DNA of 22,980 bases from IMG/VR virus record IMGVR_UViG_3300042449_000187, positions 1-22,980 of that record; one strand, given 5' to 3'. Positions 1-7,737 of this stretch are shown in pieces; the first letter of the stretch is position 1, and each line of letters starts with the position of its first letter. The DNA comes from a virus. The translations under genes and the position numbers were made by a program. Below the pieces are notes generated by a model. It was not told the origin of the DNA. It was given only the letters and a program-made list of their open reading frames with translations, and did no database searches.

Positions 1-2
1 TC

Positions 3-923
3 AAGGCCAAGATGGAAGGTAACATGGAGAGACTGACGAAGGAGGTAGAGTTTCTAAACGAGAATGATACTTGTCCGACTTGTCATCAATCCATTGATGC
101 TTCATTCAAAGAAAATAGACTTGAGGAGATGGATTCCAAAGCAAGTGAACTATCAAGAGGACTAAATAAGATTGCTGACCAAATCGATGGCGTATTGGCA
201 GAAATCGAGAAGATAGATGAAGTTCTCCGTAACATCAATCAGATTAAAATGGATCTTTCATCTGCTAAAACTTCCTATAACCATATGGCTAATAATCTTA
301 GTCAAGTCACTAAACAGATTGAGGAGTTTGCCATATCTGACAAGACTACCCAAGAGTCGGAACGACAACTCACCGCAGTCCAACATGATATTTCCACCCT
401 CGAAGAAGAAAAGAAGGCCCTTTTAGATGATAGACAATATATTGACTTGGCAACAACTCTACTTAAGGATGGTGGAATCAAGACTAAGATCATTAAACAG
501 TATCTACCAATCATCAATAAGCATATCAACAAATACTTGGCAAAACTGGGTTTCTTTGTCAACTTTCACATCAACGAATCTTTTGAGGAGTCTATCAAGT
601 CAAGATACCGAGACGAGTTCTCCTATCAAAACTTCTCCGAAGGAGAGAAACTAAGAATCGATCTTGCTATTCTGCTAACATGGCGTCAAATAGCAAAACT
701 CAAAAACTCTGTGAACGTGAACATTCTGGTGTTTGATGAAATCCTTGATCGTGCTATGGACGCCACAGGCATTGACGAGTTTATCAAAATCATGTGGGAG
801 ATGGGTGACAAAGGTACCAACATCTTTGTTATCTCACATAAGGATACAATGACCGATAGATTCCAGAGAACTATCAGGTTTGAAAAGATAAAGAATTTTT
901 CGGTCTTGACAAAAGAACCATAA
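3..923 (+). CDS. 46: gp46-like recombination ATPase (Rad50/SMC type), C-terminal part
   Basis: The frame is open to the left edge, so this is the C-terminal part of a larger protein; the first ATG at 12 is probably internal. Counting from that ATG, a zinc-hook CPTC lies at residues 21-24. It is followed by a coiled-coil-like stretch rich in Glu, Lys and Gln, an ABC signature (FSEGEK), a Walker B/D-loop segment (VFDEILDRAMD) and a switch histidine (ISHKD). This is the layout of T4 gp46 and Rad50, which with gp47 (Mre11-like) resects DNA ends for recombination-dependent replication. The N-terminal Walker A lies outside the window. The downstream promoter begins inside its last codons. Family call is firm; the partner gp47 is presumed upstream. 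Confidence 0.93.
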   Translation, partial: KAKMEGNMERLTKEVEFLNENDTCPTCHQSIDASFKENRLEEMDSKASELSRGLNKIADQIDGVLAEIEKIDEVLRNINQIKMDLSSAKTSYNHMANNLSQVTKQIEEFAISDKTTQESERQLTAVQHDISTLEEEKKALLDDRQYIDLATTLLKDGGIKTKIIKQYLPIINKHINKYLAKLGFFVNFHINESFEESIKSRYRDEFSYQNFSEGEKLRIDLAILLTWRQIAKLKNSVNVNILVFDEILDRAMDATGIDEFIKIMWEMGDKGTNIFVISHKDTMTDRFQRTIRFEKIKNFSVLTKEP

Positions 924-934
924 TGTTATATGAT
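906..934 (+). promoter_or_regulatory. Sigma70-type promoter for the accessory operon
   Basis: TTGACA at 906-911 and TATGAT at 929-934 with 17 bases between them. It overlaps the end of the gp46 gene. The predicted start near 941 gives a short leader with an AAAGGA ribosome site before the ATG at 960. Confidence 0.75.
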
Positions 935-959
935 GTATGTCTAGCTGAAAGGAATAGAT

Positions 960-1280
960 ATGTTAGACAAAGAAATCCTCCGTGCCATGGCGAAAGCCGA
1001 ACGAATGATGGATAGCGGAGAAATTCCATGGGTGTGGGCTCCAGGTCCTGAAGGTACACCTGAGCGCCTTGCTGTTTCGGAAGAAGTTATGAAAGACCTT
1101 GATCTTGAGACAGGACAGAATGTGAATAGCATGATCCGTGATGCTATTATGATTATCAATCTAGAAAAGCTAGGTGAAAGATTACAAAAGTTAGCACAAA
1201 AGATGGAAGACTCACAGTTGAACGAAAACTTTGATTTCCGTGGCATGATGGGAGACGACAATGCTAATGATCCTGAATGA
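960..1280 (+). CDS. Hypothetical phage protein, 106 aa
   Basis: I do not recognise a family. The ATG at 960 follows AAAGGA (948-953) at good spacing and a near-consensus promoter, so it is the first gene of a transcription unit. The product is soluble-looking and acidic at its C-terminus (GDDNANDPE). Its middle has a predicted helical stretch around residues 55-85 (NLEKLGERLQKLAQKMEDS) that could form a coiled coil. An N-terminal Met/Ala/Glu-rich helix is followed by a Trp-Pro-Gly segment (IPWVWAPGPEG). There are no membrane segments. The next small gene overlaps its end by 20 bases. Confidence 0.75.
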   Translation: MLDKEILRAMAKAERMMDSGEIPWVWAPGPEGTPERLAVSEEVMKDLDLETGQNVNSMIRDAIMIINLEKLGERLQKLAQKMEDSQLNENFDFRGMMGDDNANDPE

Positions 1281-1371
1281 TATCAAATACGGTTATCAGA
1301 CTTACAATCTAGATAACCTATGGACAGGTCTCTCTCAAATGGGATGGGTTGATGAAACATCTGTTCTATGA
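1261..1371 (+). CDS. Small hypothetical protein, 36 aa
   Basis: This short frame starts at an ATG six bases after GGGAG (1250-1254), a better ribosome site than many neighbours have. It overlaps the gene before it by 20 bases and the methyltransferase start after it by about 20 bases, which fits coupled translation. The product is rich in Asn, Tyr and Trp and has no recognised motif. It may be a real microprotein, or the frame may simply carry ribosomes to the weakly signalled methyltransferase start at 1352. Confidence 0.45.
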   Translation: MLMILNDIKYGYQTYNLDNLWTGLSQMGWVDETSVL

Positions 1372-2005
1372 AGATTGGACTAACAAGAGAGTCAAAAGAC
1401 TCATTGACATTTTTGGTAAAAGTTGGTTCAAAGGCAAGACAGTATTAGAACTTGGTTCAGCACACGGTGACATCGGTATTGAGCTATTGAAACTTGGTGC
1501 TGATGTTACGTTCACAGATGTTAGAAACGAACACCTCGAAAGCATAGTTAATAGATTAAGAGATATGAACTTTTCTCCCAAAGTTTGTAGAATCAATCAA
1601 AATGAATCTTATGATTTACTAGCAACATTTGATTTGATTCTACATATCGGTGTTCTGTATCATGTAGAAAATTGGCAGCAAGACTTAGAATGCGCTTTAA
1701 AACATTCTAATACAATGATATTAGAATCCGCTGTTCATCCTTCGCCTAGTTTGAAACATCCGATATATGGACCTTATGAATGTGATAATCCTTCACTGAC
1801 GGAAGAAGGTATAGAAGAACATTTAACTAATCTAGGATGCAAGTTTCTTCGTTTTGATATTCTTGAGTTAGATTCTATAGGACATTGGCTAACAACCGAT
1901 GTTAGAGATAATCATCATTACAGTTGGAATCAAAACAACGTGAACAACTCACAGCATTATGGTGAAGTCAATCATTATAGACGATATTGGCTAGTTTTAC
2001 GATGA
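1352..2005 (+). CDS. Class I SAM-dependent methyltransferase
   Basis: A Rossmann-type methyltransferase of 217 aa. SAM-binding motif I is VLELGSAHGDIG near residues 30-42, followed by an acidic strand end (TDVRNEH) and a motif IV-like segment (FDLILHIGVLYHVENW). The HIGVLYHV part resembles small-molecule and sugar methyltransferases of the Methyltransf_11/23 type more than the DNA methyltransferase catalytic motifs (no DPPY or PC motif seen). I chose ATG 1352; an in-frame TTG lies one codon upstream and there is no clear ribosome site, so coupling to the small frame before it is likely. The stop overlaps the oxygenase start (ATGA). Substrate unknown. Confidence 0.82.
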   Translation: MKHLFYEDWTNKRVKRLIDIFGKSWFKGKTVLELGSAHGDIGIELLKLGADVTFTDVRNEHLESIVNRLRDMNFSPKVCRINQNESYDLLATFDLILHIGVLYHVENWQQDLECALKHSNTMILESAVHPSPSLKHPIYGPYECDNPSLTEEGIEEHLTNLGCKFLRFDILELDSIGHWLTTDVRDNHHYSWNQNNVNNSQHYGEVNHYRRYWLVLR

Positions 2006-2592
2006 TACATGAAATAGGAACAACAAAAATATTGAGAACTGTTTATCCGAATACAGATAAACTCTTTGCAGATGTTTCTAATAGACTTGAATATATAACA
2101 AGACAACCTAACAATCTTCCACAGTTCATCGAGAATGGTTGCTGTTCGTTCCATAACAAAGATGATAGTGGTAAAAGATTGTATGAATGGACAGAGTTTA
2201 TAGATTTCCTTTCATTCATCAAACAAAATATGAGAGAGTATCTTACAAGCGTGTCTGTGATGGAATCGGATGTTCGTATTGCTGGAATGTGGGCTAATAG
2301 ATATCCTCCTGATACGTTTGTTGGCATACATAATCACAGATATCTAAATGATGATAAAAAGATAATAATCGATATGCTTTACTATATCAAGAGGGAAGAC
2401 AACGCAGGTGATCTAGTCATTGACATTCCTGAATATGGTGAGTATAATGTATTCATGCAGCAAGGCGACGTTATTATTTTCCAATCAACTTTAGATCATT
2501 GGACCACATCAAACAAGAGTGCTAGTGATAAGTATGTTATTGGATTGGAACTTGTTGACGCTGTGGAAGGAAAAAGATTAGATGAAATTTGA
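2002..2592 (+). CDS. Probable 2OG-Fe(II) oxygenase-like protein
   Basis: 196 aa from ATG 2002, which overlaps the methyltransferase stop as ATGA. The middle and C-terminal half resemble the phage 2OG-Fe(II) oxygenase family typified by TIGR02466: a WANRYP strand, HNH at residues 110-112, a YYI strand, GDVIIFQS and a late His166 (LDHWT). The His pair and late His are candidate iron ligands of a double-stranded beta-helix; I cannot verify the 2-oxoglutarate-binding Arg. Such enzymes hydroxylate proteins, nucleobases or small molecules. Position between two methyltransferases suggests a shared modification pathway. It might instead be a cupin without oxygenase activity. Confidence 0.6.
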   Translation: MIHEIGTTKILRTVYPNTDKLFADVSNRLEYITRQPNNLPQFIENGCCSFHNKDDSGKRLYEWTEFIDFLSFIKQNMREYLTSVSVMESDVRIAGMWANRYPPDTFVGIHNHRYLNDDKKIIIDMLYYIKREDNAGDLVIDIPEYGEYNVFMQQGDVIIFQSTLDHWTTSNKSASDKYVIGLELVDAVEGKRLDEI

Positions 2593-2815
2593 CTATGAGT
2601 TCTTTCTAGAATGGACTTCAACGGCACTGGTTATCATTGGCGCCGTTTTAACTGCTTGGAATGTGTATCCTCTAAACCTTGCTGTTCAGTTTGTAGGTAA
2701 CATCGGATGGTTTGCTGTAGGATATATGTGGAAGAAAAAGTCACTAATGGTTATTCAGGCAGTCATTAGTGTCATTTATGTTACTGGCCTGGTATCAAAA
2801 GGAATCATTCTATGA
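2582..2815 (+). CDS. Small membrane protein, 77 aa
   Basis: Two to three hydrophobic segments (about residues 13-30, 34-50 and 56-76) separated by short turns, with a basic MWKKKS loop around residues 49-54. It resembles small multi-span phage membrane proteins of the DUF6552 type (WTSTALVIIGAVLTAWNVYPL in the first segment), but that match is from memory of the pattern only. The start overlaps the oxygenase gene by 11 bases and follows an AAGGAAAA ribosome site. Function unknown; inner-membrane location is inferred. Confidence 0.72.
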   Translation: MKFDYEFFLEWTSTALVIIGAVLTAWNVYPLNLAVQFVGNIGWFAVGYMWKKKSLMVIQAVISVIYVTGLVSKGIIL

Positions 2816-2919
2816 GATACAATCATTGGTTCTGGAATAGTTGGTTTATGGATCGAGTGGCAACATTCGTTGTATATCTAAACAACTATCTCTGGAGTAA
2901 ACAGTATGGAAAAAACTGA
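2812..2919 (+). CDS. Small aromatic-rich protein, 35 aa
   Basis: Starts in an ATGA overlap with the preceding membrane protein, with AAGGAA about eight bases upstream. The product is very rich in Trp, Tyr, Phe and Asn (four Trp in 35 residues) with a short hydrophobic stretch (ATFVVYL). No known family. The overlap arrangement, and the next gene starting inside it, are the main support. Confidence 0.45.
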   Translation: MRYNHWFWNSWFMDRVATFVVYLNNYLWSKQYGKN

Positions 2920-3085
2920 TCCACACAAAACACATTCATATTCACACGATTGGATGTTGATGACTGCCTTTGATTTTGAATTACGCAATCACATTAAAGT
3001 GAATTGCGAACAAACAAATGAAATGACGATCATCCGTGGATATCTGGAAGAAAGAGTAAAAGAGATTAAGGAAAGATGGAAGTGA
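2906..3085 (+). CDS. Small hypothetical protein, 59 aa
   Basis: ATG 2906 follows GGAG (2893-2896) with nine bases spacing and overlaps the preceding small gene by 14 bases; its end overlaps the next gene by 10. The N-terminus is His-rich (several His in residues 7-14) and the C-terminal half is a charged helix (YLEERVKEIKERWK). No family recognised. It lies in a run of tiny overlapping genes typical of T4-like phage early regions. Confidence 0.6.
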   Translation: MEKTDPHKTHSYSHDWMLMTAFDFELRNHIKVNCEQTNEMTIIRGYLEERVKEIKERWK

Positions 3086-3309
3086 GAGAGAACTTTTCGC
3101 CGTTCAAGTCTGGCGATGTTGTAAGAGTGAAAAAGGATTTTCTATATGTAAATCGTGACTTGCTTTTTGGTGAGACATATGTTATAGATAAGATGCTAAG
3201 TGTGGCAGGAGTTGTAACATTGGTTGGTCAGGAACCTGGTAAGACATTTCCGGAAGGAGCATTTGAATTGCTTTATGGAGTAGAGAATGGCGAAGAAACC
3301 AAAGATTGA
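3076..3309 (+). CDS. Hypothetical protein with SH3/KOW-like look, 77 aa
   Basis: Starts after AAGGAAAG. The sequence FKSGDVVRVKKDFLYV followed by alternating strands (FGETYVIDKM, GVVTLVGQEPG) looks like a small beta-barrel of the SH3 or KOW kind; this is a visual resemblance only. The tail is acidic (GVENGEETKD). It overlaps the next gene by 23 bases. No function assigned. Confidence 0.65.
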   Translation: MEVRENFSPFKSGDVVRVKKDFLYVNRDLLFGETYVIDKMLSVAGVVTLVGQEPGKTFPEGAFELLYGVENGEETKD

Positions 3310-3625
3310 TGAAACTACACAATATGAAAACTGTTTGGATGTAAAAGAGTTTGAAGACGGCACTCTAAGCGCCTTTCTTGGTGAAGAAGCTGTTAGAGAT
3401 ATTGAAGAAAAGTTATGGAAGAAACATTGGGTAGGCATGCCTGAGTTTGTTCAGGAAGATAATCCTCCATACAAAAGAATTATTGTATCTTTTCGCACCA
3501 AAGAAGATTATGAGGAGTTTGCCACTCTAATCGGTCAGAACCTATCTGAGAAGACAAAGAGCATTTGGCATCCTAAGCTAGATAGAGAAGCTAACAGTCT
3601 ATTGAGATGGGTGGAGGACGAGTAA
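3287..3625 (+). CDS. Conserved-looking phage protein of unknown function, 112 aa
   Basis: ATG 3287 follows GGAG (3277-3280) at six bases. The middle has WVGMPEFVQED followed by a strand and helix, RIIVSFRTKEDYEEF, and the C-terminal half ends TKSIWHPK. I associate this pattern with small phage proteins sometimes found near DNA-modification or ParB-like genes, but cannot name the family and do not assign a function. The stop overlaps the start of the FkbM gene (TAATG), pointing to shared translation. Confidence 0.72.
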   Translation: MAKKPKIDETTQYENCLDVKEFEDGTLSAFLGEEAVRDIEEKLWKKHWVGMPEFVQEDNPPYKRIIVSFRTKEDYEEFATLIGQNLSEKTKSIWHPKLDREANSLLRWVEDE

Positions 3626-4314
3626 TGAGTAGTGAAGATATTATTGAAGAAGTTACCTTTAAAGATGTAAAAGCATTTGTTAGAAAAGGCACGTCCGATG
3701 CTTTTGTTGTCAAGGAAGTTTTCTCTGGCGAATACAACAAATTGAAGATTACCAGTGACGATGTTATTCTAGATTTTGGTTTGAATATTGGTATGTTCAC
3801 TGCCTTTGCTCTCAAGAAAGGTGCTAAGAAAGTTTATTCATATGAAGCCGATGCGGAGAACTATGAACTAGCTTGTCGCAACATGGAACTGAATGAATTT
3901 GACAAATCTCGTTATGAGTTGTATAATCTAGCTGTTATTGGTAATGATGATCCTACAAGAGAGTTTTCTATCAATGTCAAAAAGAACAAGGGCGCTCATT
4001 CTCTAATTCATAAGCGAGGTAGAGATGTGACACAGGTACCTTGTATCAACATCAACAAAGTGATAGAAGATTACCGTCCAACCATTATCAAGATGGATAT
4101 TGAAGGTGGTGAGTATGAATGCTTGAAGGCACTAAAGACCTTTGATGGTGTAAGAGAGTTCATTATGGAATTTCATCATGCTCATTTGAATGATATTGAT
4201 ACACATGAAAAGTATAATGAGATTTTAGATTTGCTCCGAGGACACTTTAGTTCTGTGACTGCTAGAGCCGACACTAAGGCTGCCTGGGTGAACATTGTTT
4301 ATTGTGTGAAGTAA
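3625..4314 (+). CDS. FkbM-family SAM-dependent methyltransferase
   Basis: 229 aa from ATG 3625. An earlier in-frame ATG at 3607 exists, but GGAGG at 3613-3617 sits seven bases before 3625, so I prefer the later start. Motifs: ILDFGLNIGMF with Asp50 (SAM motif I), SYEADAENY (acidic ribose-binding strand), and IIKMDIEGGEY around Asp158, the hallmark of FkbM enzymes. Members O-methylate sugars, antibiotics or other small molecules. The next gene is a glycosyltransferase beginning two bases after this stop, so methylation of a sugar is the likeliest role; the target is unknown. Confidence 0.88.
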   Translation: MSSEDIIEEVTFKDVKAFVRKGTSDAFVVKEVFSGEYNKLKITSDDVILDFGLNIGMFTAFALKKGAKKVYSYEADAENYELACRNMELNEFDKSRYELYNLAVIGNDDPTREFSINVKKNKGAHSLIHKRGRDVTQVPCININKVIEDYRPTIIKMDIEGGEYECLKALKTFDGVREFIMEFHHAHLNDIDTHEKYNEILDLLRGHFSSVTARADTKAAWVNIVYCVK

Positions 4315-4315
4315 A

Positions 4316-5218
4316 ATGACTAATCCAATTTATCCTGTTTATATTGTTTCTAAAGGCAGACATGAAAGTATGATCACCTCCAAGTCTCTGGCGAGAATGA
4401 AGGTGCCACATTCTATTGTGATTGAGCCACAAGACGAAGAAAACTACGAATATGCCTTAGATCATTTTGGCATTCGTCCTTACGTTACTCTCCTTGTGGC
4501 TCCTTTCTCTAATCATGGTGATGGTCCTGGTCGTGCCAGAAACTGGGCATGGGATCATTCTATCTCTATTGGTGCCAAGGCACATTGGGTTCTAGACGAT
4601 AACATTTCAGACTTTTATCGTCTTCATAGAAACAAGCGTATTCGTGTGGAGTCTGGTGCCATCTTTCGTGCTGCGGAAGAGTTTGTTGATCGTTATGAGA
4701 ATGTTCCTATCTCTGGCTTTCAATATCGGTTCTTTATTGCGCCTAATAGCAAGTATCCTCCTTTCGTTGCTAACACCCGTATCTATTCAACTCTATTGAT
4801 CCGCAACGATTGTGAGCATCGTTGGCGTGGTCGTTATAACGAAGATACAGATATTTGCCTTCGTGTATTGAAAGATGGTGATTGCACCATTCAGTTCAAT
4901 GCCTTCATGCAAGGTAAATGTGCCACACAAACTGTCAAAGGTGGTAATACACAAGAGTTTTATCATGTCGAAGGCGATCTTGATAAGGAAAAGTGGCGTG
5001 ACGGACAACTGAATCCAGAAGGCACTTGGAACAAATCAAAAATGTTGGTTGACTTACACCCAGATGTTGCTAGAATGGTGTTCAAGTATGGACGCTGGCA
5101 TCATTATGTGGATTATTCACCGTTCAAAAAGAACCAACTCATTTACAAGAAAGATGTTGTGATACCGAAAGGAATCAATAACTACGGTATGAGACTGGAA
5201 ACTAACTTTAGAGGATAA
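4316..5218 (+). CDS. Glycosyltransferase resembling the TET-associated (TAGT) family
   Basis: 300 aa, GT-A fold. Features: N-terminal PVYIVSKGRH (residues 7-16), GPGRARNWAWDHS, a nucleotide/metal-binding LDDN at 93-96, and a later RYNEDTDICLRVL segment. This set matches what I know of the TET-associated glycosyltransferases, a phage family also related to the GREB1 catalytic domain and predicted to glycosylate oxidised pyrimidines in DNA. No TET/JBP oxygenase is visible, although a 2OG-oxygenase-like gene lies 2 kb upstream. Nucleotide or protein glycosylation are both possible. Family assignment is good; substrate is inference. Confidence 0.8.
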   Translation: MTNPIYPVYIVSKGRHESMITSKSLARMKVPHSIVIEPQDEENYEYALDHFGIRPYVTLLVAPFSNHGDGPGRARNWAWDHSISIGAKAHWVLDDNISDFYRLHRNKRIRVESGAIFRAAEEFVDRYENVPISGFQYRFFIAPNSKYPPFVANTRIYSTLLIRNDCEHRWRGRYNEDTDICLRVLKDGDCTIQFNAFMQGKCATQTVKGGNTQEFYHVEGDLDKEKWRDGQLNPEGTWNKSKMLVDLHPDVARMVFKYGRWHHYVDYSPFKKNQLIYKKDVVIPKGINNYGMRLETNFRG

Positions 5219-5222
5219 CATC

Positions 5223-5357
5223 GTGACATTTACGCCTACCGCACATTATTTTGATTTCTACAGTTTACAATCACAATGGGAACATATCATCCACTTGGCA
5301 TTATTTCCATTTCTGGCATACGTTGTTTACAAACTCATCAAGACAATGACCTCATAA
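5223..5357 (+). CDS. Small membrane protein, 44 aa, GTG start
   Basis: A GTG at 5223 follows an AGAGGA ribosome site overlapping the end of the previous gene. The product has one hydrophobic segment (LALFPFLAYVVYKLI) after a polar, aromatic N-terminus. No family recognised. It ends 20 bases before the strong promoter of the VWA gene, so it is probably the last gene of the accessory operon. Confidence 0.5.
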   Translation: MTFTPTAHYFDFYSLQSQWEHIIHLALFPFLAYVVYKLIKTMTS

Positions 5358-5377
5358 GTCGTTGTTTTTGTTATGAC

Positions 5378-5406
5378 TTGACAAATGCGACCGGTTTTGC
5401 TATACT
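5378..5406 (+). promoter_or_regulatory. Strong sigma70-type promoter of the VWA gene
   Basis: TTGACA at 5378-5383, 17-base spacer, TATACT at 5401-5406. The predicted transcript starts near 5413, giving a leader of about 18 bases that consists mostly of the 16-mer shared with the AAA+ gene. Confidence 0.85.
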
Positions 5407-5410
5407 TGTG

Positions 5411-5426
5411 AAAATCGTGAAAGGAA
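5411..5426 (+). repeat. 16-base leader repeat, copy 1 (ribosome site)
   Basis: AAAATCGTGAAAGGAA occurs here and again at 7713-7728, in both cases just after the -10 box and containing the AAAGGA ribosome site. A 12-base part is complementary to 9070-9081. Confidence 0.9.
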
Positions 5427-5430
5427 CACT

Positions 5431-7650
5431 ATGACCGCAATGACCGTAAATTCCAACTCGCTTCTTGCCAAGCTGTTGGCGACCGAGAACATTACTGTTC
5501 AGCATAAGAGCGGTATCAAAACCGCTATGTTCGACCTCAAGAACCGTGTTCTTATGCTGCCTATGTGGCATGATATTTCGCAGGATCTTGAGCATTTGCT
5601 TATCGGTCACGAAACGGCTCATGCTATTGATACGCCTTCAGGCGAAGAGTATAAAAAGGCATATGAGGATATTGCTAATCGTGTATTCGGTTCCGAAGTT
5701 AGCGATCAGCTAAAGCGCACCGTCCAGGGCTTCGTTAATGTTATCGAAGATGTCCGTATTGACAAGCGCCAGAAGCGCCGTTATCCTGGTCTTCGTCGTA
5801 ACTATCTCGCTGGTTATAAAGAACTTATTGACCGTGACTTCTTCGGCACGAAGGGTCGTGATATCAATTCTATGAACTTTATCGACCGTGTCAATGTCTA
5901 CTTCAAGGGTGGTAACATCAATCTCAATATTGAGTTTACTCCCGAAGAGCGAGTGCTTCTAAAGCAGATTGAAAATATTGAAACTTTCGCAGAGGTTGTG
6001 GAAGTTGCCGAGAAGGTGTATCGTTTTTGTAAAGATAAGATTGAAAACGATATTCATAACGACCTCGGTCTTGGCGAAAGCGAAGATGGAGACAAAGGAG
6101 ACTCCTATGACATTGACGATTTTTCCGATGATGCTGACGATTGGGATGGTGACCTTGATGGTGATGATTCCGAAGAAGATGCCGAAGACGGTGAAGGTGA
6201 CGAAGGTGAAGGTAAATCCGACGCTGTAAAGGGCGAAGGTGATATCGGTGATAATGGTTCTGGTAATACCTCTGATGGTGCTGGTGCCAGTTCCGATGAA
6301 ATCAAGGCTCCCGAGTCTTATACTGACCGTGTTTGGGAAGAAAAAGTTCAGGAACTAGTCAAAGACGATAATACCGATTATGTCTATGTCACCCTTCCTG
6401 ATGTAAACTGGGACAAGGCTATTCACGATTATAAGCGAGTTCTTAGTGATTGGCGTCGTCTGGTTGGCGCTGGTTACTACGGACACTTTTCTAAGAAGAC
6501 CTTTGAAGAAGGTCGTGCCGCTTTCAACCAGTGGCGTCAAAAAGAAAAAGATAGCATTTCGTTTCTTGTAAAAGAGTTTGAGCAGCGCAAGGCTGCGGAA
6601 ATGTATTCTCGCATTTCTGTGGCTAAGACTGGTGTTATTGACACTAATAAACTCCACTCTTACAAGTTCAATGATGATATCTTCCGTCGGTTGACTACAG
6701 TGCCGGAAGGCAAGAACCATGGCTTTATCATGTTTCTTGATTGGTCTGGTTCTATGGATAGAAACCTGAAGTATACTCTTCGGCAGTTGTTTACTCTGGT
6801 TCTGTTTTGTAAGCAGATCCAAGTGCCGTTCGAGGTGTATGCCTTCAAGGATTCTGGTGCTGAAAATCCATTCTCTTATCTTGGTAAAGAGAATGTTATT
6901 GGTCTTGGTAACGTGGTGCTTCGCCAGTTTCTATCTTCCAAGATGACTCTTGCGGAACTAAACGAGGCTATGACGTTTCTTTCTATGGTTGGTGGTCATA
7001 GTCGTCTTTATACTGATGGTCTCGGTGGCACGCCTCTCAATGAGGCAGTTATTCTTGCTCCTAAGATTATCAACGACTTCCGTGCCAAACATAAGTTGGA
7101 AATCGTCAACACTATTTTCCTTACCGATGGTGAGTCAAACGGTCTTGGTGGTATCAAAAATTGTACCGGTGTTCAACCTGGTCGTAAGGTTATGTATAAG
7201 TATGTTGATAAGTCTTCTGGTAAGACTTACGATATCAGCCTTTACGGTTGGGGTGATGGTGCAAACACCACTAACAAGTTTCTAAAGATGCTAAAGGATC
7301 AGACTGATTGTAATCTGATTGGTTTCTTTCTGTCTGATTCCAACATCAAACGGTTCTTGTCTCGCTTTGGTATGAATGATGGTACCAACTATCACTACGT
7401 CGAAAAGGTTGTCAAGTTCTGGAAAGAAAACAAGTTCTATCCAGTCAAGAATGAAGGTTATGATGAATATTATGTGATCAATTCCAATGTTCTTCGTGAA
7501 ACGGAGAACGAATTGGAAATCGACAATACAAAGTCCACGAAATCCATGGCCAAGGCATTCTCCAAGTTTGCCGCTAAAAAGTCCATCAATCGTGTCCTTC
7601 TGCGTCAGTTCATCAATAACGTTACGCAACAGTCCAAGAAGATTGCGTAA
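5431..7650 (+). CDS. Metallopeptidase-like/VWA protein (CobT- or DUF2201-like)
   Basis: 739 aa. Domains in order: an N-terminal domain with HETAH at residues 60-64, a zinc-peptidase-type HExxH motif; a charged middle; a strongly acidic, Gly/Asp/Glu-rich linker at about 211-290; and a VWA domain with a complete-looking MIDAS, DWSGS at 437-441, Thr534 (GGTPL) and Asp566 (TDGES). This order resembles DUF2201-type and CobT-like proteins, which work with MoxR/CobS AAA+ ATPases; the matching ATPase is the next gene. CobT itself serves cobalt chelation, but no CobN is seen, so a chaperone-like or metal-inserting role on another target is equally possible. Codons (CGT, CTT, GCC) look more highly expressed than in neighbours. 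Activity of HETAH is unproven. Confidence 0.85.
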   Translation: MTAMTVNSNSLLAKLLATENITVQHKSGIKTAMFDLKNRVLMLPMWHDISQDLEHLLIGHETAHAIDTPSGEEYKKAYEDIANRVFGSEVSDQLKRTVQGFVNVIEDVRIDKRQKRRYPGLRRNYLAGYKELIDRDFFGTKGRDINSMNFIDRVNVYFKGGNINLNIEFTPEERVLLKQIENIETFAEVVEVAEKVYRFCKDKIENDIHNDLGLGESEDGDKGDSYDIDDFSDDADDWDGDLDGDDSEEDAEDGEGDEGEGKSDAVKGEGDIGDNGSGNTSDGAGASSDEIKAPESYTDRVWEEKVQELVKDDNTDYVYVTLPDVNWDKAIHDYKRVLSDWRRLVGAGYYGHFSKKTFEEGRAAFNQWRQKEKDSISFLVKEFEQRKAAEMYSRISVAKTGVIDTNKLHSYKFNDDIFRRLTTVPEGKNHGFIMFLDWSGSMDRNLKYTLRQLFTLVLFCKQIQVPFEVYAFKDSGAENPFSYLGKENVIGLGNVVLRQFLSSKMTLAELNEAMTFLSMVGGHSRLYTDGLGGTPLNEAVILAPKIINDFRAKHKLEIVNTIFLTDGESNGLGGIKNCTGVQPGRKVMYKYVDKSSGKTYDISLYGWGDGANTTNKFLKMLKDQTDCNLIGFFLSDSNIKRFLSRFGMNDGTNYHYVEKVVKFWKENKFYPVKNEGYDEYYVINSNVLRETENELEIDNTKSTKSMAKAFSKFAAKKSINRVLLRQFINNVTQQSKKIA

Positions 7651-7662
7651 AATCAAAGACTT

Positions 7663-7689
7663 AGGAAGGGGTTGACAAGATCCCTTCCT
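7663..7689 (+). terminator. Hairpin after the VWA gene, possible weak terminator
   Basis: AGGAAGGG (7663-7670) pairs with CCCTTCCT (7682-7689), loop of 11. No T-run follows, so it is not a classical terminator. The -35 box of the next promoter lies within its loop. Confidence 0.4.
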
Positions 7690-7700
7690 TGTGGTATAAT
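7672..7700 (+). promoter_or_regulatory. Consensus promoter of the AAA+ gene
   Basis: TTGACA at 7672-7677, 17-base spacer and TATAAT at 7695-7700, with an extended -10 TG one base ahead. This matches the sigma70 consensus at every core position. The -35 sits in the loop of the hairpin at 7663-7689. Confidence 0.92.
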
Positions 7701-7712
7701 ACATCATAATCG

Positions 7713-7728
7713 AAAATCGTGAAAGGAA
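7713..7728 (+). repeat. 16-base leader repeat, copy 2 (ribosome site)
   Basis: Identical to 5411-5426 and placed at the same point of the AAA+ leader. Positions 7717-7730 are perfectly complementary to 9068-9081. Confidence 0.9.
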
Positions 7729-7737
7729 AGTTTCGAT

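Noticed and set aside
5353-5379. CATAA...TTATG and AAGTC...GACTT around a T-run after the 44-aa gene
   Set aside because: The stems are five bases, overlap each other and have the T-run in the loop instead of after the stem, so a terminator is not supported.
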